Positions 1 through 8,217 of a stretch of DNA of 64,000 bases are shown here, one piece after another. Under the pieces are notes generated by a model. The model worked only from the letters and a program-made list of their open reading frames with translations, was not told where the DNA came from and searched no databases. Origin of the DNA: Arhodomonas sp051195215 (lineage in GTDB: Bacteria; Pseudomonadota; Gammaproteobacteria; Nitrococcales; Nitrococcaceae); NCBI RefSeq assembly GCF_051195215.1, contig NZ_JBNAZM010000006.1, forward strand, positions 1-64,000, in the 5' to 3' direction. Both the position numbers and the translations under genes were made by a program. How positions within the stretch are numbered: position 1 is the first letter of the stretch; every line of letters starts with the position of its first letter.

Positions 1-189
1 GCGCTTGCCCGGGTAACCCTCGGCGTACTTGTTCGTCAGCACACTGCCCTGTGCCTCGAGCACGCGTGGGCTCGCGTGGTTCTCCGAGGCAATGAGCTCG
101 ATGTGCTCTTCCTGACGGCCGGACTCCGCCGTCATCGCCTCGGCCAGTTCCGGGTCGAACCCCGCGATGGTCATCGTCTTGTCGAACAT
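1..189 (-). CDS. glyA: Serine hydroxymethyltransferase, N-terminal part (runs off window)
   Basis: Only the first 63 codons are present and the frame is open to the window edge. They carry the N-terminal hallmark of GlyA: the block IELIASENHASPRVLEAQGS followed by LTNKYAEGYPGKR, which forms part of the substrate and PLP pocket. The enzyme interconverts serine and glycine with tetrahydrofolate in the cytoplasm. The ATG at 189 is preceded by a strong AAAGGAGGAGG Shine-Dalgarno region. It lies 45 bp downstream of gcvH on the same strand, so the two are probably cotranscribed and handle glycine together. The PLP lysine is outside the window. Confidence 0.95.
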   Translation of the reverse strand, partial: MFDKTMTIAGFDPELAEAMTAESGRQEEHIELIASENHASPRVLEAQGSVLTNKYAEGYPGKR

Positions 190-234
190 TCTGCCTCCTC
201 CTTTACCCGGTATGCGCCGTTCGGTTTCGGTCGC

Positions 235-609
235 TCAGGCGCCGATGAGTTGCCGGTAGCCGGGTTCGTCGAGCAGCGCATCGAGATCCTCGGCGTCGTC
301 GACACGCATGCGGTAGAGCCAGCCATCGCTGTCGGGAGCCTCGTTGACCTTGGCCGGATCGTCGGCAACGGTCTCGTTCACTTCGACGACGGTGCCGGCG
401 ACAGGGCTGCGCACCTCGCCGGCGGCCTTCACCGACTCGATGACCACGGCTTCCTCGCCCTGGGCGAGGGACTGGTCAACCGCGGGGAGATCCACGTGCA
501 CGATGTCGCCCAGCTCGTTCTGGGCGTGGTCGGTGATGCCGACCACGGCGATACCGTCCTGCTCGAGGCGGATCCATTCGTGATCATCGGTAAAGCGCGT
601 TGTCGTCAT
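235..609 (-). CDS. gcvH: Glycine cleavage system H protein
   Basis: This 124-residue protein is the normal length for GcvH, the lipoyl carrier that shuttles the methylamine group between the P, T and L proteins of the glycine cleavage system. The N-terminal DHEWIRLE block and the lipoyl site ESVKAAGEVRSPVAG, with the lipoylated lysine in the SVKAAG core, are intact. The C-terminal DGWLYRM segment also fits the family. The ATG at 609 has a GGGGAGAAACC ribosome site. glyA follows 45 bp downstream. No gcvT or gcvP is adjacent on this side, so they are either beyond the window edge or elsewhere. An AT-rich likely promoter lies upstream at about 679-731. Confidence 0.96.
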   Translation of the reverse strand: MTTTRFTDDHEWIRLEQDGIAVVGITDHAQNELGDIVHVDLPAVDQSLAQGEEAVVIESVKAAGEVRSPVAGTVVEVNETVADDPAKVNEAPDSDGWLYRMRVDDAEDLDALLDEPGYRQLIGA

Positions 610-678
610 GGTTTCTCCCCTTGTGCATGCCCTGTATCGGCGCGTGAACGTGTGAATTGCCGGATACTCTAGGAGCGG

Positions 679-731
679 TCAATAGATTTGTTAAATAAAT
701 AGTTGCAATTGAGTAATGAGAAAAATAAATG
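679..731 (-). promoter_or_regulatory. AT-rich probable promoter region of gcvH-glyA
   Basis: This stretch of about 50 bp is strikingly AT-rich in a GC-rich window and lies 70-120 bp upstream of gcvH on its coding strand. Several TTG-type -35 candidates exist (for example TTGCAA), but I cannot fix a single -35/-10 pair. I looked for a glycine riboswitch in the leader between here and gcvH and saw no convincing fold. Between 732 and 825 nothing else is evident. Confidence 0.4.
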
Positions 732-825
732 TGTTGTGCGGTCCGGTCTCTGCGCCTCCGGGGCCGTCTGGCGCCCGAATTGGTCCGTCTCCGGTGGTGG
801 CCGTCGCCGGTTCGGCACCCGGGTC

Positions 826-854
826 GCGCCGCCGCCTTCCCTGGCGGGCGGCGC
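826..854 (-). terminator. GC hairpin just past the first TRAP operon
   Basis: GCGCCGCC at 826-833 pairs perfectly with GGCGGCGC at 847-854 around a 13-nt loop, immediately downstream of the stop codon of the dctM-type gene. There is no U tract, so it could be a 3' mRNA-stabilising hairpin instead of an intrinsic terminator. Confidence 0.5.
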
Positions 855-864
855 TGACGGGTGG

Positions 865-2187
865 TTACTTGCCGTACACCTGTTCAGGCAGCCACAGCAC
901 GATTTCCGGGAAGACCATCAACAGGGCCAGGCTTATTCCCATCAGCAGCACGAATGGCACGATCGAGCGGTAGATGTCCCCCAGCGTGATGTCCGGGGGC
1001 GCCATCGCCCGCATCAGGAAGAGGTTGTAGCCGAACGGTGGCGTCATGTACGCCACCTGCACGGTGACCGTGTACAGCACGCCGAACCACACCGGGTCGA
1101 AGCCCAGGGCGATCACCAGCGGGATGTACAGCGGTGCCACGATCACCAGCATGGCCGTGTCGTCCAGGAACATGCCCAGCAGGATGAACGACAGCTGCAT
1201 CATGATGAGCACGACCCAGGGATTGAGGTCCCACTGATCCAGGAACAGTGTCTCGATGGCCCTGCCGGCGCCGAGACCGTCGAATACGGCACCGAAGCTC
1301 AGCGCCGCGAGGATCACCCACATGAACATGCAGCTCACGCTGAGCGATTGCCGCACGGTCTCCTCGATGACCCGGAACGTGAGCCGGCCCTTGATCCAGG
1401 TCGCCAGTGTGGCGGCGGTCGCGCCCACTGCGGCCATCTCGACGAGGCTGGTGATGCCCATCAGGAACAGGCCCGTCATCGAAAACAGAATGCCCAGCGG
1501 CAGCAGCCCCGCGCGCAGCAGGCGGAATTTCTCGCGGCGGCTGATCTGGCGCTCCTCGGGTTTCAGCGGGGGACCCAGCTCGGGCTGCAGGTGGCAGCGC
1601 ACGACGATGTAGAGCACGAACAGGGCGGATATCATCAGTCCCGGAATGACGCCGGCGACCCATAGCTGGCCCACGGGTACACGGGCGATCATGCCGTAGA
1701 GCACCAGCACGACGCTCGGGGGAATCATGATTCCGAGTGTGCTGCCGCCCTGGATCACGCCGGTGACCATGCGCTTGTCGTAGCCGCGTTTGAGCAGCTC
1801 CGGCAGCGCGATGCTCGAGCCGATGGCGATGCCTGCCACACTCAGTCCGTTCATGGCGGAGACGGCGATCATCAACCCGATGGTGCCGATGGCCAGTCCC
1901 CCGTTCAGCGATCCGGTCCAGACATGGAACATCTCGTAGAGATCGTTGGCGATGCCGGACTCGGAGAGCATGTAGCCCATGTAGATGAACATGGGCAGGG
2001 TGAGAAGCGGGTACCAGTTGAGCAGTGTCATGCTCGCGTTGAACGGCATCTCCACGCCGCCCTCGCCCCACAGCAGCAGCGAGAAGGCCGCGGCGACGAA
2101 CCCGATGCCGGCGAAGATGCGCTGTCCGGTGAGGAGCAGCACCATCATCGAGGCGAACATTAGGATGGCGATGAGCTCGTTGCTCAT
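865..2187 (-). CDS. TRAP transporter large permease subunit (DctM family)
   Basis: The 440-residue product is almost entirely hydrophobic, with about 12 membrane helices, and has the DctM signatures GGSTLGIMIPPSVVLVLYG and TPPFGYNLFLMRA. DctM is the ion-coupled translocating subunit of a tripartite ATP-independent periplasmic transporter. An open frame extends 85 codons further upstream inside dctQ, but those residues are arginine-rich and unlike the family. The ATG at 2187 overlaps the dctQ stop (ATGA) and has a GGGGGAAG ribosome site, so I start there. It is the last gene of the GS-ALDH-ADH-DctPQM block. The transported solute is not readable from this subunit. Confidence 0.93.
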   Translation of the reverse strand: MSNELIAILMFASMMVLLLTGQRIFAGIGFVAAAFSLLLWGEGGVEMPFNASMTLLNWYPLLTLPMFIYMGYMLSESGIANDLYEMFHVWTGSLNGGLAIGTIGLMIAVSAMNGLSVAGIAIGSSIALPELLKRGYDKRMVTGVIQGGSTLGIMIPPSVVLVLYGMIARVPVGQLWVAGVIPGLMISALFVLYIVVRCHLQPELGPPLKPEERQISRREKFRLLRAGLLPLGILFSMTGLFLMGITSLVEMAAVGATAATLATWIKGRLTFRVIEETVRQSLSVSCMFMWVILAALSFGAVFDGLGAGRAIETLFLDQWDLNPWVVLIMMQLSFILLGMFLDDTAMLVIVAPLYIPLVIALGFDPVWFGVLYTVTVQVAYMTPPFGYNLFLMRAMAPPDITLGDIYRSIVPFVLLMGISLALLMVFPEIVLWLPEQVYGK

Positions 2188-2696
2188 ACGATGCTCTTCC
2201 CCCTGGCTTTGGCCAGATCCTTGAAAAACGTGGAAATGCTCTGCAGCAGCATGAGCAGGATGCCGAGACCCATGACGATCTTGACCGGCGCGAGCGGTGG
2301 CCCCCAGGCGCTGCGGGCGACCTGGTTGTACTGCACGGCGTATTCGATGCTCGAGACGGCGCCGATGAGCAGGACCACGAGATAGAAGATCAGGCAGAGA
2401 TCGGTGATGGCGTCGATCACGCCCTGCTTGCGCGACGACCACGTGTCGTAGAACAGGTCCATGCGCACATGGCCGCGCATGAGCATGGCGTAGGCGCCGC
2501 CCAGCAGGTAATAGGCCGACATCGTGAACTGCGAGAACTCGACCGACCAGACCAAGGGCAGGTTAAAGACCGTTCGCGTGATCGACGAATACAGCAGCAC
2601 GCCGGTCATCACGAAAATCAGATACATCGTCACCTTGCCGACCACGCGGGTGGCGGCGTCGACGCATCGAACGTATAGCGTTATTGCACGAGGCAC
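2184..2696 (-). CDS. TRAP transporter small permease subunit (DctQ family)
   Basis: A 170-residue protein with four predicted membrane helices and the typical DctQ WSVEFSQF and RGHVRMDLFYD motifs. It is the small membrane partner that docks with DctM and the binding protein. It overlaps dctM by four bases and lies 162 bp after the binding-protein gene. That gap contains a stable hairpin that may set the subunit ratio. The length is normal for the family and the start ATG at 2696 is preceded by GGGAGGAGG. Confidence 0.92.
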   Translation of the reverse strand: MPRAITLYVRCVDAATRVVGKVTMYLIFVMTGVLLYSSITRTVFNLPLVWSVEFSQFTMSAYYLLGGAYAMLMRGHVRMDLFYDTWSSRKQGVIDAITDLCLIFYLVVLLIGAVSSIEYAVQYNQVARSAWGPPLAPVKIVMGLGILLMLLQSISTFFKDLAKARGKSIV

Positions 2697-2796
2697 GTGC
2701 CTCCTCCCTTATTCCTGACGCAAGCTCTCTACCGCCAGGGCCCGGAACACTGGTGCCCCTCCGTGGCGACTCCGCCCTGGTGCGCTTCGCCGGCGC

Positions 2797-2833
2797 CGGT
2801 GCGTCGGCAAGGGGGCGGGTGCCCCCCGCACCG
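2797..2833 (-). other. Intercistronic hairpin between dctP and dctQ
   Basis: A nested perfect stem: CGGTGCG (2797-2803) pairs with CGCACCG (2827-2833), and inside it GGGGGC (2811-2816) pairs with GCCCCC (2821-2826) around a four-base loop. It sits in the 162-bp gap between the binding-protein and permease genes. Such hairpins commonly stabilise the upstream mRNA or partly terminate, which would give more binding protein than permease. That role is inferred. Confidence 0.55.
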
Positions 2834-2858
2834 CCGCACCGGTTTCCGCTTGCCGGGT

Positions 2859-3905
2859 CTAGCTGTAGCGGTAGGGCGGGCCGGCGGCCTTCATGGTCTC
2901 GAGGTATTCCTTGAGGATCTTGACGACCTTGGCGTTGCGCTCGCTCTTCTCGGCGATCTCGTCCCAGAACGTGAGCGCCTCCTGCTCCACCTCGCTCCAC
3001 TCCTCGTCGGGGATCGAGGTGAGCTCGAGCTTGTCGCCGTTGACGCGGTGGTGCGCCTCGCCCCACCAGTACCAGTGCAGGCGGTAGTAGTTGGAGCTGT
3101 CCATGGACAGGCGGAACAGCGTCTTCAGGTGCTCCGGTACCTTGGCCCAGGCATCCTCGTTGGCGAAGTAGGAGCCCACCCAGGCGCCGGAGACCGGGTT
3201 GGTGAGGTAGTAGTCGGTGACGTCCGCCCAGCCGTTGTTGTAGTCCTCGGTGATCCCGGACCAGGCGACACCGTCGAGCACGCCGGTCTGCAGGGCGACC
3301 TGCACGTCGGCGAACGGCATGCTCACCGGCACGACGCCGAAGCGCTGCATGAAACGCCCGACGGTGGGGAACATGAACAGCCGCTTGCCCTCGAAGTCCT
3401 TCATGCTGCGGATGGGCTCCTTGGTGGCGAAGTTGCAGGGGTCCCAGGACCCTGCGCCCAGCCACGTCACGCCCTCGATCTCGCTGTAGGCCTCTTCCCA
3501 GATCTCGTTGAGGCCGTACCAGTGCCACAGCGCGGCGACGTCCAGGCTGTAGCGCGAGGCGAACGGGAAGTACGCCGCCAGCGAGGCGACGTCGACAGGG
3601 GCTGCCATGGAGTCGTCGTCGCTCTGGGCGGCGTCGATGGTGCCGCGCTGAAGCGCCCGGAACAGCTCGCCGTGGGGGACGAGCTGGTCGGCGTTGTACA
3701 GCTCGATGACCATCTCGCCGTTGGCGGCCTTGTTGAAGGCGTCGACCTGGGGTTTGATCACGTGCTCGGCGAGTGCGGGGCCGGCATAGGTCTGAAGCCG
3801 CCACCGGATCGTGGTTTTCTTCTGGGCGATGACGTACGGGGCGTAGCCCGCCGTCGTGGCGATCGCGCCCGCGCCAGCCGTCTTTATGAAATCACGCCTC
3901 TTCAT
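2859..3905 (-). CDS. TRAP transporter substrate-binding protein (DctP family, Tat-type leader)
   Basis: 348 residues starting MKRRDFIKTAG, a twin-arginine leader with a hydrophobic stretch ending near YVIAQ. The mature part has the DctP fold signatures, including the FEGKRLFMFP segment (ligand carboxylate arginine region) and a VLDGVAWS hinge motif. A longer reading frame exists, but the ATG at 3905 directly follows GGAGGAGGAACC. DctP proteins usually bind carboxylated ligands in the periplasm. The sequence resembles the ketoacid-type subfamily, but the ligand is unknown. It is encoded 78 bp after the alcohol dehydrogenase in the same operon, suggesting it brings in the pathway substrate. Confidence 0.92.
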   Translation of the reverse strand: MKRRDFIKTAGAGAIATTAGYAPYVIAQKKTTIRWRLQTYAGPALAEHVIKPQVDAFNKAANGEMVIELYNADQLVPHGELFRALQRGTIDAAQSDDDSMAAPVDVASLAAYFPFASRYSLDVAALWHWYGLNEIWEEAYSEIEGVTWLGAGSWDPCNFATKEPIRSMKDFEGKRLFMFPTVGRFMQRFGVVPVSMPFADVQVALQTGVLDGVAWSGITEDYNNGWADVTDYYLTNPVSGAWVGSYFANEDAWAKVPEHLKTLFRLSMDSSNYYRLHWYWWGEAHHRVNGDKLELTSIPDEEWSEVEQEALTFWDEIAEKSERNAKVVKILKEYLETMKAAGPPYRYS

Positions 3906-3983
3906 GGTTCCTCCTCCGGTACCGAGGTGTCGGATTGGTGTTGTCTTCGTCCCTGAAGGGGAGCGTCCCTGCACAGCCTCTCC

Positions 3984-5165
3984 TTACAGGCGCCCCTCCA
4001 CGGCGTTGATGAAGATCTCGCGCAAGTCTTCCGCCGTAACGGGCCGCGGATTGGTGGCGGCAGGCGGATCCACCGCCGCCAGGCGCCCGATTTCGTCTGC
4101 GCGATCGGTATCCACGCCGAGCTCGGCGAGGGTGTCGGGGATCGCGAGGCGCTTGCGGAAATCGAGCACCCATTCGAACACCGCCTCGAACGATGTCTCG
4201 CTCAGCCCCAGTGTCCGTGCCACCGGGGCCATGCGCTCGGCGATGGCCGTGCGATTGAACTGCATCGCATAGGGCAGGATCACCGCGTTGGTGAGCCCGT
4301 GATGGGTGCCGTAGACCGCACCCACCGGGTGGGCGATCGCGTGCACGCCGCCCAGTCCCTTCTGGAAGGCGAGTGCTCCCATGCTGGCGGCGGCGAGCAT
4401 GTGGGTGCGGGCTTCCAGGTCGTTGCCGTCGTGGTAGGCGCGGGGCAGGGCACTGGCGACCAGGCGCATGCCCTCCAGGGCGATGCCGTCCGCCATCGGG
4501 TGGTAGCCGGGCGCGCACCAGGCTTCGAAGTTGTGGACGAACGCGTCCATGCCGGTCGCCGCCGTGACACCCGCGGGCAGCCCGGCGGTTACCTCCGGAT
4601 CGAGGATCACCGTCTGGGGCAGCATGCGCGGGTGGAAGACGATGACCTTGCGGTGCGTTTCGGTGTTGGTAATGACGCCGGCACGTCCCACCTCGGAGCC
4701 GGTGCCCGCGGTGGTGGGAATGGCGATGACCGGTGCGATGGCCTCGGCGTTGGCGCGCTTCCAGTTGTCGCCGACGTCCTCGAAGTCCCAGATGGGCCGT
4801 GTCTGTCCCACCATCAGCGCGATGGCCTTGGCCACGTCCAGCGCGCTGCCGCCGCCGAAGGCCACCACGCCGTCGTGGCCACCCTCGCGGTAGGTGGCGA
4901 CGCCAGTGTCCACGTTGGCTTCCACCGGGTTGCCCTGGACGTCGGAGAACAATGCCGCCCCCAGGCCGGCCTCCAGCAGCATGGCTATCGCGTTGCGAAT
5001 CGGCGGCAGGTCGCGCAGACCGCTGTCGGTAACCACCAGCGGGCGGGTGATGCCCAGCTCCCGGCAGGCGTTCGGCAGCTCCTCCAGTCGCCCCGGGCCG
5101 ACGAGCATGTTATTCGGAAACCCCCAGTTCGCCGTGACGGAGGCGGGGTCGAACGTGTTGGCCAT
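3984..5165 (-). CDS. Iron-containing alcohol dehydrogenase
   Basis: A 393-residue group III dehydrogenase. The NAD(P)-binding GGGSALDVAK (104-113) and TTAGTGSEVG (151-160) motifs are intact. The four metal ligands of the family fit D207 and H211 (MDAFVHNFEAW), H275 (GGVHAIAHP) and H289 (THHG), 14 residues apart as in FucO. It oxidises a primary alcohol to an aldehyde, or the reverse. It sits between an aldehyde dehydrogenase and the TRAP genes, so an alcohol-to-acid sequence (ADH then ALDH) is the natural reading. The substrate could be a gamma-glutamylated amino alcohol, given the ligase at 6674-8038. Start ATG at 5165 after a GGAGATC-like site. Confidence 0.93.
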   Translation of the reverse strand: MANTFDPASVTANWGFPNNMLVGPGRLEELPNACRELGITRPLVVTDSGLRDLPPIRNAIAMLLEAGLGAALFSDVQGNPVEANVDTGVATYREGGHDGVVAFGGGSALDVAKAIALMVGQTRPIWDFEDVGDNWKRANAEAIAPVIAIPTTAGTGSEVGRAGVITNTETHRKVIVFHPRMLPQTVILDPEVTAGLPAGVTAATGMDAFVHNFEAWCAPGYHPMADGIALEGMRLVASALPRAYHDGNDLEARTHMLAAASMGALAFQKGLGGVHAIAHPVGAVYGTHHGLTNAVILPYAMQFNRTAIAERMAPVARTLGLSETSFEAVFEWVLDFRKRLAIPDTLAELGVDTDRADEIGRLAAVDPPAATNPRPVTAEDLREIFINAVEGRL

Positions 5166-5226
5166 TATTCAGATCTCCCGTATCGATGTACCTGCGCCCG
5201 AAGGCGCACCCGATTCGTCGCCGCAC

Positions 5227-6621
5227 TCAGTCGACTTTCAGGTGAAAACTCTTCGGCCGCGTGAGGTGTTCGTAGCCCACCACCGACAACGTACAGCCGC
5301 GCCCGGTGTCCTTCACGCCGCTCCAGGCCAGCGCCGGGTCCAGGTAGTCGCAGCGGTTCATGAACACCGTGCCGGTATCCAGGTGCTGGCCGATGGCGTC
5401 CGCCGCTTCCGCGTCCCGGGTCCAGATCGAGGCGGTGAGACCGAACGGGCTGTCGTTCATGAGCTCGATGGCCTCGGCGTCGGATTTCACCGGCATCACC
5501 CCCACGAGGGGGCCGAAGGTTTCCTCGGTCATCGCCCGCATGCTGTGGTTGACGTCCACGAGTACCTGGGGAGCGAGGTAGGGGGTATCGGCGCGGTTCG
5601 CCGGGAAGTCGGCCGGGTCGAGTAGCGCTTTCGCGCCGGCGGCGACGGCGTCGGTTACCTGTCCACGCACGAACTCGGCGGCGGCCGTGTTGACCACGGG
5701 TCCGAGGGTCGTGCCGCTATCCAGGGGGTCGCCAAGGGTGAGCTGGCGCACCTCCGCGGTGAGGCGTTCGACGAACTCATCGTAGATGGACTGGTGGACG
5801 TACACGCGCTCGAGGGAGCAGCAGGACTGCCCCGAGTTGAAGAACGCGCCGTCGGCCACGCCGGCGACCGTGCTGGCGAGATCGGCATCAGAGCGGACGT
5901 ATGCGGGATCCTTGCCTCCGAGCTCCAGGCCCGTGCCGGCGAAGCCGCCGCCTTCGGCGATGGCCCGTTGCACGGCCTGGCCGCCGCGTACCGAGCCGGT
6001 GAAGCAGACCATGCGTACGGCACGGTGCTGCATCACGCCCGCGGCGACGTCATGGTCGAGGTGCAGCGCCTGGAAGACGCCTTCCGGCAGGCCGGCCTCG
6101 GTGAGCACGCGCATCAGCCGTTCGCCGCACACGGCGGTTTGCTTCGCGTGCTTGAGGATCACGGTGTTACCGGCGGCGAGGGCCGGCCAGATCGAGTTCA
6201 CCGCGGTCATGTACGGGAAGTTCCAGGGCGCGATCGCGAACACGACACCCACCGGCTCGCGGCGGATATAGCGACGGAACCCGGGCTTCTCGCCCGGGTC
6301 GACGTCCGCGAGCGCTTCGGGGGCGGCGTCGATCATGTAGCGGGCACGTTCCTCGAAACCGCCGACTTCGCCGCCGCCCTGGTCGATGGGGCGTCCCATC
6401 AGCCAGGCCAGTTCCTCGGCGATGCTCTCGCGCTCGCCTAGGAAACGCTCCAGCGCGTCGGTGAGAATGCGCTGGCGCTCGGCGAGCGGTGTCTGCCGCC
6501 ACGCTTTCTGTGCGGTCTCGGCACGGTCCACCGCCGCCGCCGCTTCGGCGTCGGTGGCGTAGCGACGTTCCGCGTAGACCGAGCCATCGACGGGGCTGAT
6601 GATCCGAAGAGTCTCTGTCAC
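5227..6621 (-). CDS. NAD(P)-dependent aldehyde dehydrogenase
   Basis: 464 residues of the aldehyde dehydrogenase superfamily. The nucleotide-site asparagine is in PWNFP (N134), the general base in LELGGKDP (E233) and the nucleophile in SGQSCC (C267). It is slightly shorter than the usual 480-500 residues but has no gap in the catalytic core. It would oxidise the aldehyde formed by the neighbouring alcohol dehydrogenase to a carboxylate. Gaps to the neighbours are 61 and 52 bp on the same strand, consistent with one operon. PuuC plays the matching role in putrescine breakdown through gamma-glutamyl intermediates. Confidence 0.94.
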   Translation of the reverse strand: MTETLRIISPVDGSVYAERRYATDAEAAAAVDRAETAQKAWRQTPLAERQRILTDALERFLGERESIAEELAWLMGRPIDQGGGEVGGFEERARYMIDAAPEALADVDPGEKPGFRRYIRREPVGVVFAIAPWNFPYMTAVNSIWPALAAGNTVILKHAKQTAVCGERLMRVLTEAGLPEGVFQALHLDHDVAAGVMQHRAVRMVCFTGSVRGGQAVQRAIAEGGGFAGTGLELGGKDPAYVRSDADLASTVAGVADGAFFNSGQSCCSLERVYVHQSIYDEFVERLTAEVRQLTLGDPLDSGTTLGPVVNTAAAEFVRGQVTDAVAAGAKALLDPADFPANRADTPYLAPQVLVDVNHSMRAMTEETFGPLVGVMPVKSDAEAIELMNDSPFGLTASIWTRDAEAADAIGQHLDTGTVFMNRCDYLDPALAWSGVKDTGRGCTLSVVGYEHLTRPKSFHLKVD

Positions 6622-6673
6622 TGCGTCCTCCGTTGGTCGAATGGTCGCCGGGGGCGTTGCATGGAGATGGCGC

Positions 6674-8038
6674 TCAAAGCCGCTCGAATCCGCGATAGCG
6701 TTCCCAGTCCGTCACTGCCGTACCGAAGGCGGCGAGCTCCACGTCCGCCATGTTCAGGTAGTGCGCCACGACCTCTTCGCCGAATGCTTCGCGGGCTATC
6801 TCGCTCGCCGCGAAGAGCTCACGGGCCGCTCCGAGGCTGGCCGGTACGTGGGGCTTGTCCGCCTCGTAGGCGTTGCCGTTGCAGGCAGGCTCCAGTGGCA
6901 GCTCGTTGTCGATCCCGTGAATGCCTGCGGCGATCATGCCGGCGAGGGCGAGGTAGGGGTTTACGTCGCCGCCGGGTACACGATTCTCCATGCGTAGGGA
7001 GGAACCAGTGCCTACCAGCCGCAGCGCGCAGGTGCGGTTGTCCCGGCCCCAGGCGACGGCTGTCGGCGCGAAGCTGCCGGGGACGTAGCGTTTGTAGGAG
7101 TTGATGTTGGGGGCGTTGAACAGCGTGAGCTCACGCAGACCCGAGAGCATGCCGGCGACGAAGTGCTCGCCCAGCGGCGAGAGGCGGTCGCCGTCGGCCA
7201 TCACCGGTTCGCCCTCGCGGGAGCGCACGCTCAGATGGATATGGCAGGAGTTGCCTTCGCGCTCGTTGAACTTGGGCATGAAAGTCAACGAATGGCCTTC
7301 CTGCGCGGCGATTTCCTTGGCGCCGTTCTTGTAGATCACGTGGCCGTCGGCGGACGCCAGGGCCTCGTCGTAGAGGAAGTTGATCTCGTGCTGGCCATAG
7401 TTGCATTCGCCCTTGGAATCCAGCACGGAAAGGCCGGCACCCTGCATCTCGTTGCGGATGCGTGCCATCAACGGCTCCAGGCCAGCGGTATCGAGCAATG
7501 CGTAGTCGACGTTGTAGAGATTGGCGGGGGTGAGGTTCCGGTAGCCCTTGTGCCAGGCGTCCTCGTAGGTATCGCGGAAGACGATGAACTCCAGCTCCGT
7601 GCCCGCGAAGGCGACGAGCCCGCGTTCGGCCAGTCGTTCGATCTGCCGGCGCAGGATCTGCCGTGGCGATACGGTCACCGGCGAGGCGTCCCGCCACTCC
7701 AGGTCGCTCATGACCAGCGCCGTGCCGTCGTGCCAGGGAATGCAGCGTAGCGTGGAAAGATCCGGCGCGAAGACGAAGTCGCCATAGCCCGTGGACCAGG
7801 AGGCGTGCTGGTAGCCGCCGACGGTGTTCATCTCCACGTCGACGGCGAGCTGGTAGTTGCATCCCTCCGCCTTGTCCGTCACGACTTCGCCGAGAAAGTG
7901 CTCGGCGGTCAGGCGCTTGCCCTGGAGCCGCCCCTGCATGTCGACCATGGCCAGAAGCACGGTGTGAAACTCGCCCGCCTCCACGCCGGCGCGGAGCTCG
8001 TCCAGCGTCAGCTGCCCGCGAGTGCTGCGGTGGGGCAT
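6674..8038 (-). CDS. Glutamine synthetase family ligase (probable gamma-glutamylamine/amide synthetase)
   Basis: 454 residues with the glutamine synthetase catalytic blocks in order: GTELEF (146-151), GQHEINF (215-221), CHIHLS (265-270), NSYKRYVPG and the RMENRVPGGDVNPYLA segment. The N-terminal VDMQGRLQGKRL block is the shortened beta-grasp seen in PuuA/GlnT-like proteins. It has no adenylylation-site tail of a housekeeping GlnA. These enzymes join glutamate to an amine using ATP. The gene leads the operon that also encodes alcohol and aldehyde dehydrogenases and a TRAP importer, with an RpiR regulator diverging from it. The most likely job is to gamma-glutamylate the imported amine or amino alcohol; the exact substrate is unknown. 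Confidence 0.88.
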   Translation of the reverse strand: MPHRSTRGQLTLDELRAGVEAGEFHTVLLAMVDMQGRLQGKRLTAEHFLGEVVTDKAEGCNYQLAVDVEMNTVGGYQHASWSTGYGDFVFAPDLSTLRCIPWHDGTALVMSDLEWRDASPVTVSPRQILRRQIERLAERGLVAFAGTELEFIVFRDTYEDAWHKGYRNLTPANLYNVDYALLDTAGLEPLMARIRNEMQGAGLSVLDSKGECNYGQHEINFLYDEALASADGHVIYKNGAKEIAAQEGHSLTFMPKFNEREGNSCHIHLSVRSREGEPVMADGDRLSPLGEHFVAGMLSGLRELTLFNAPNINSYKRYVPGSFAPTAVAWGRDNRTCALRLVGTGSSLRMENRVPGGDVNPYLALAGMIAAGIHGIDNELPLEPACNGNAYEADKPHVPASLGAARELFAASEIAREAFGEEVVAHYLNMADVELAAFGTAVTDWERYRGFERL

Positions 8039-8136
8039 GTCCTAGTCCTCCCTAGTCGTGTGGTTCTTGTAATGGTTCGCCCGCCTCGGTGGTGCTCGGG
8101 CCGGTGCCGGTTCGCGGTGGCGATACGGCGAACGTC

Positions 8137-8192
8137 TGTACCGTCTTGTACCATGCTTGAAGCATTGGAAACAGACTGTACAATTCATTACA
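8137..8192. promoter_or_regulatory. Probable RpiR operator region in the divergent promoter
   Basis: TGTAC occurs at 8137, 8147 and 8177, that is at 10 and 30 bp steps, all on the same face of the helix. The last copy forms TGTACAATTCATTACA (8177-8192), with inverted TGTA/TACA ends. Between them is the short palindrome TGCTTGAAGCA (8155-8165). The region lies between the ligase gene and rpiR. RpiR-family proteins often bind TGTA-N-TACA-type sites, so this is the probable operator for both directions. Confidence 0.55.
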
Positions 8193-8217
8193 AGCACGAT
8201 TCAAAGATGGCATAGCA

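Noticed and set aside
610..825. Glycine riboswitch upstream of gcvH
   Set aside because: I found no conserved paired core, only an AT-rich promoter-like zone.
703..1665. Plus-strand frame opposite the first dctM
   Set aside because: Rich in His/Gln/Arg, no motif, opposite a clear permease.
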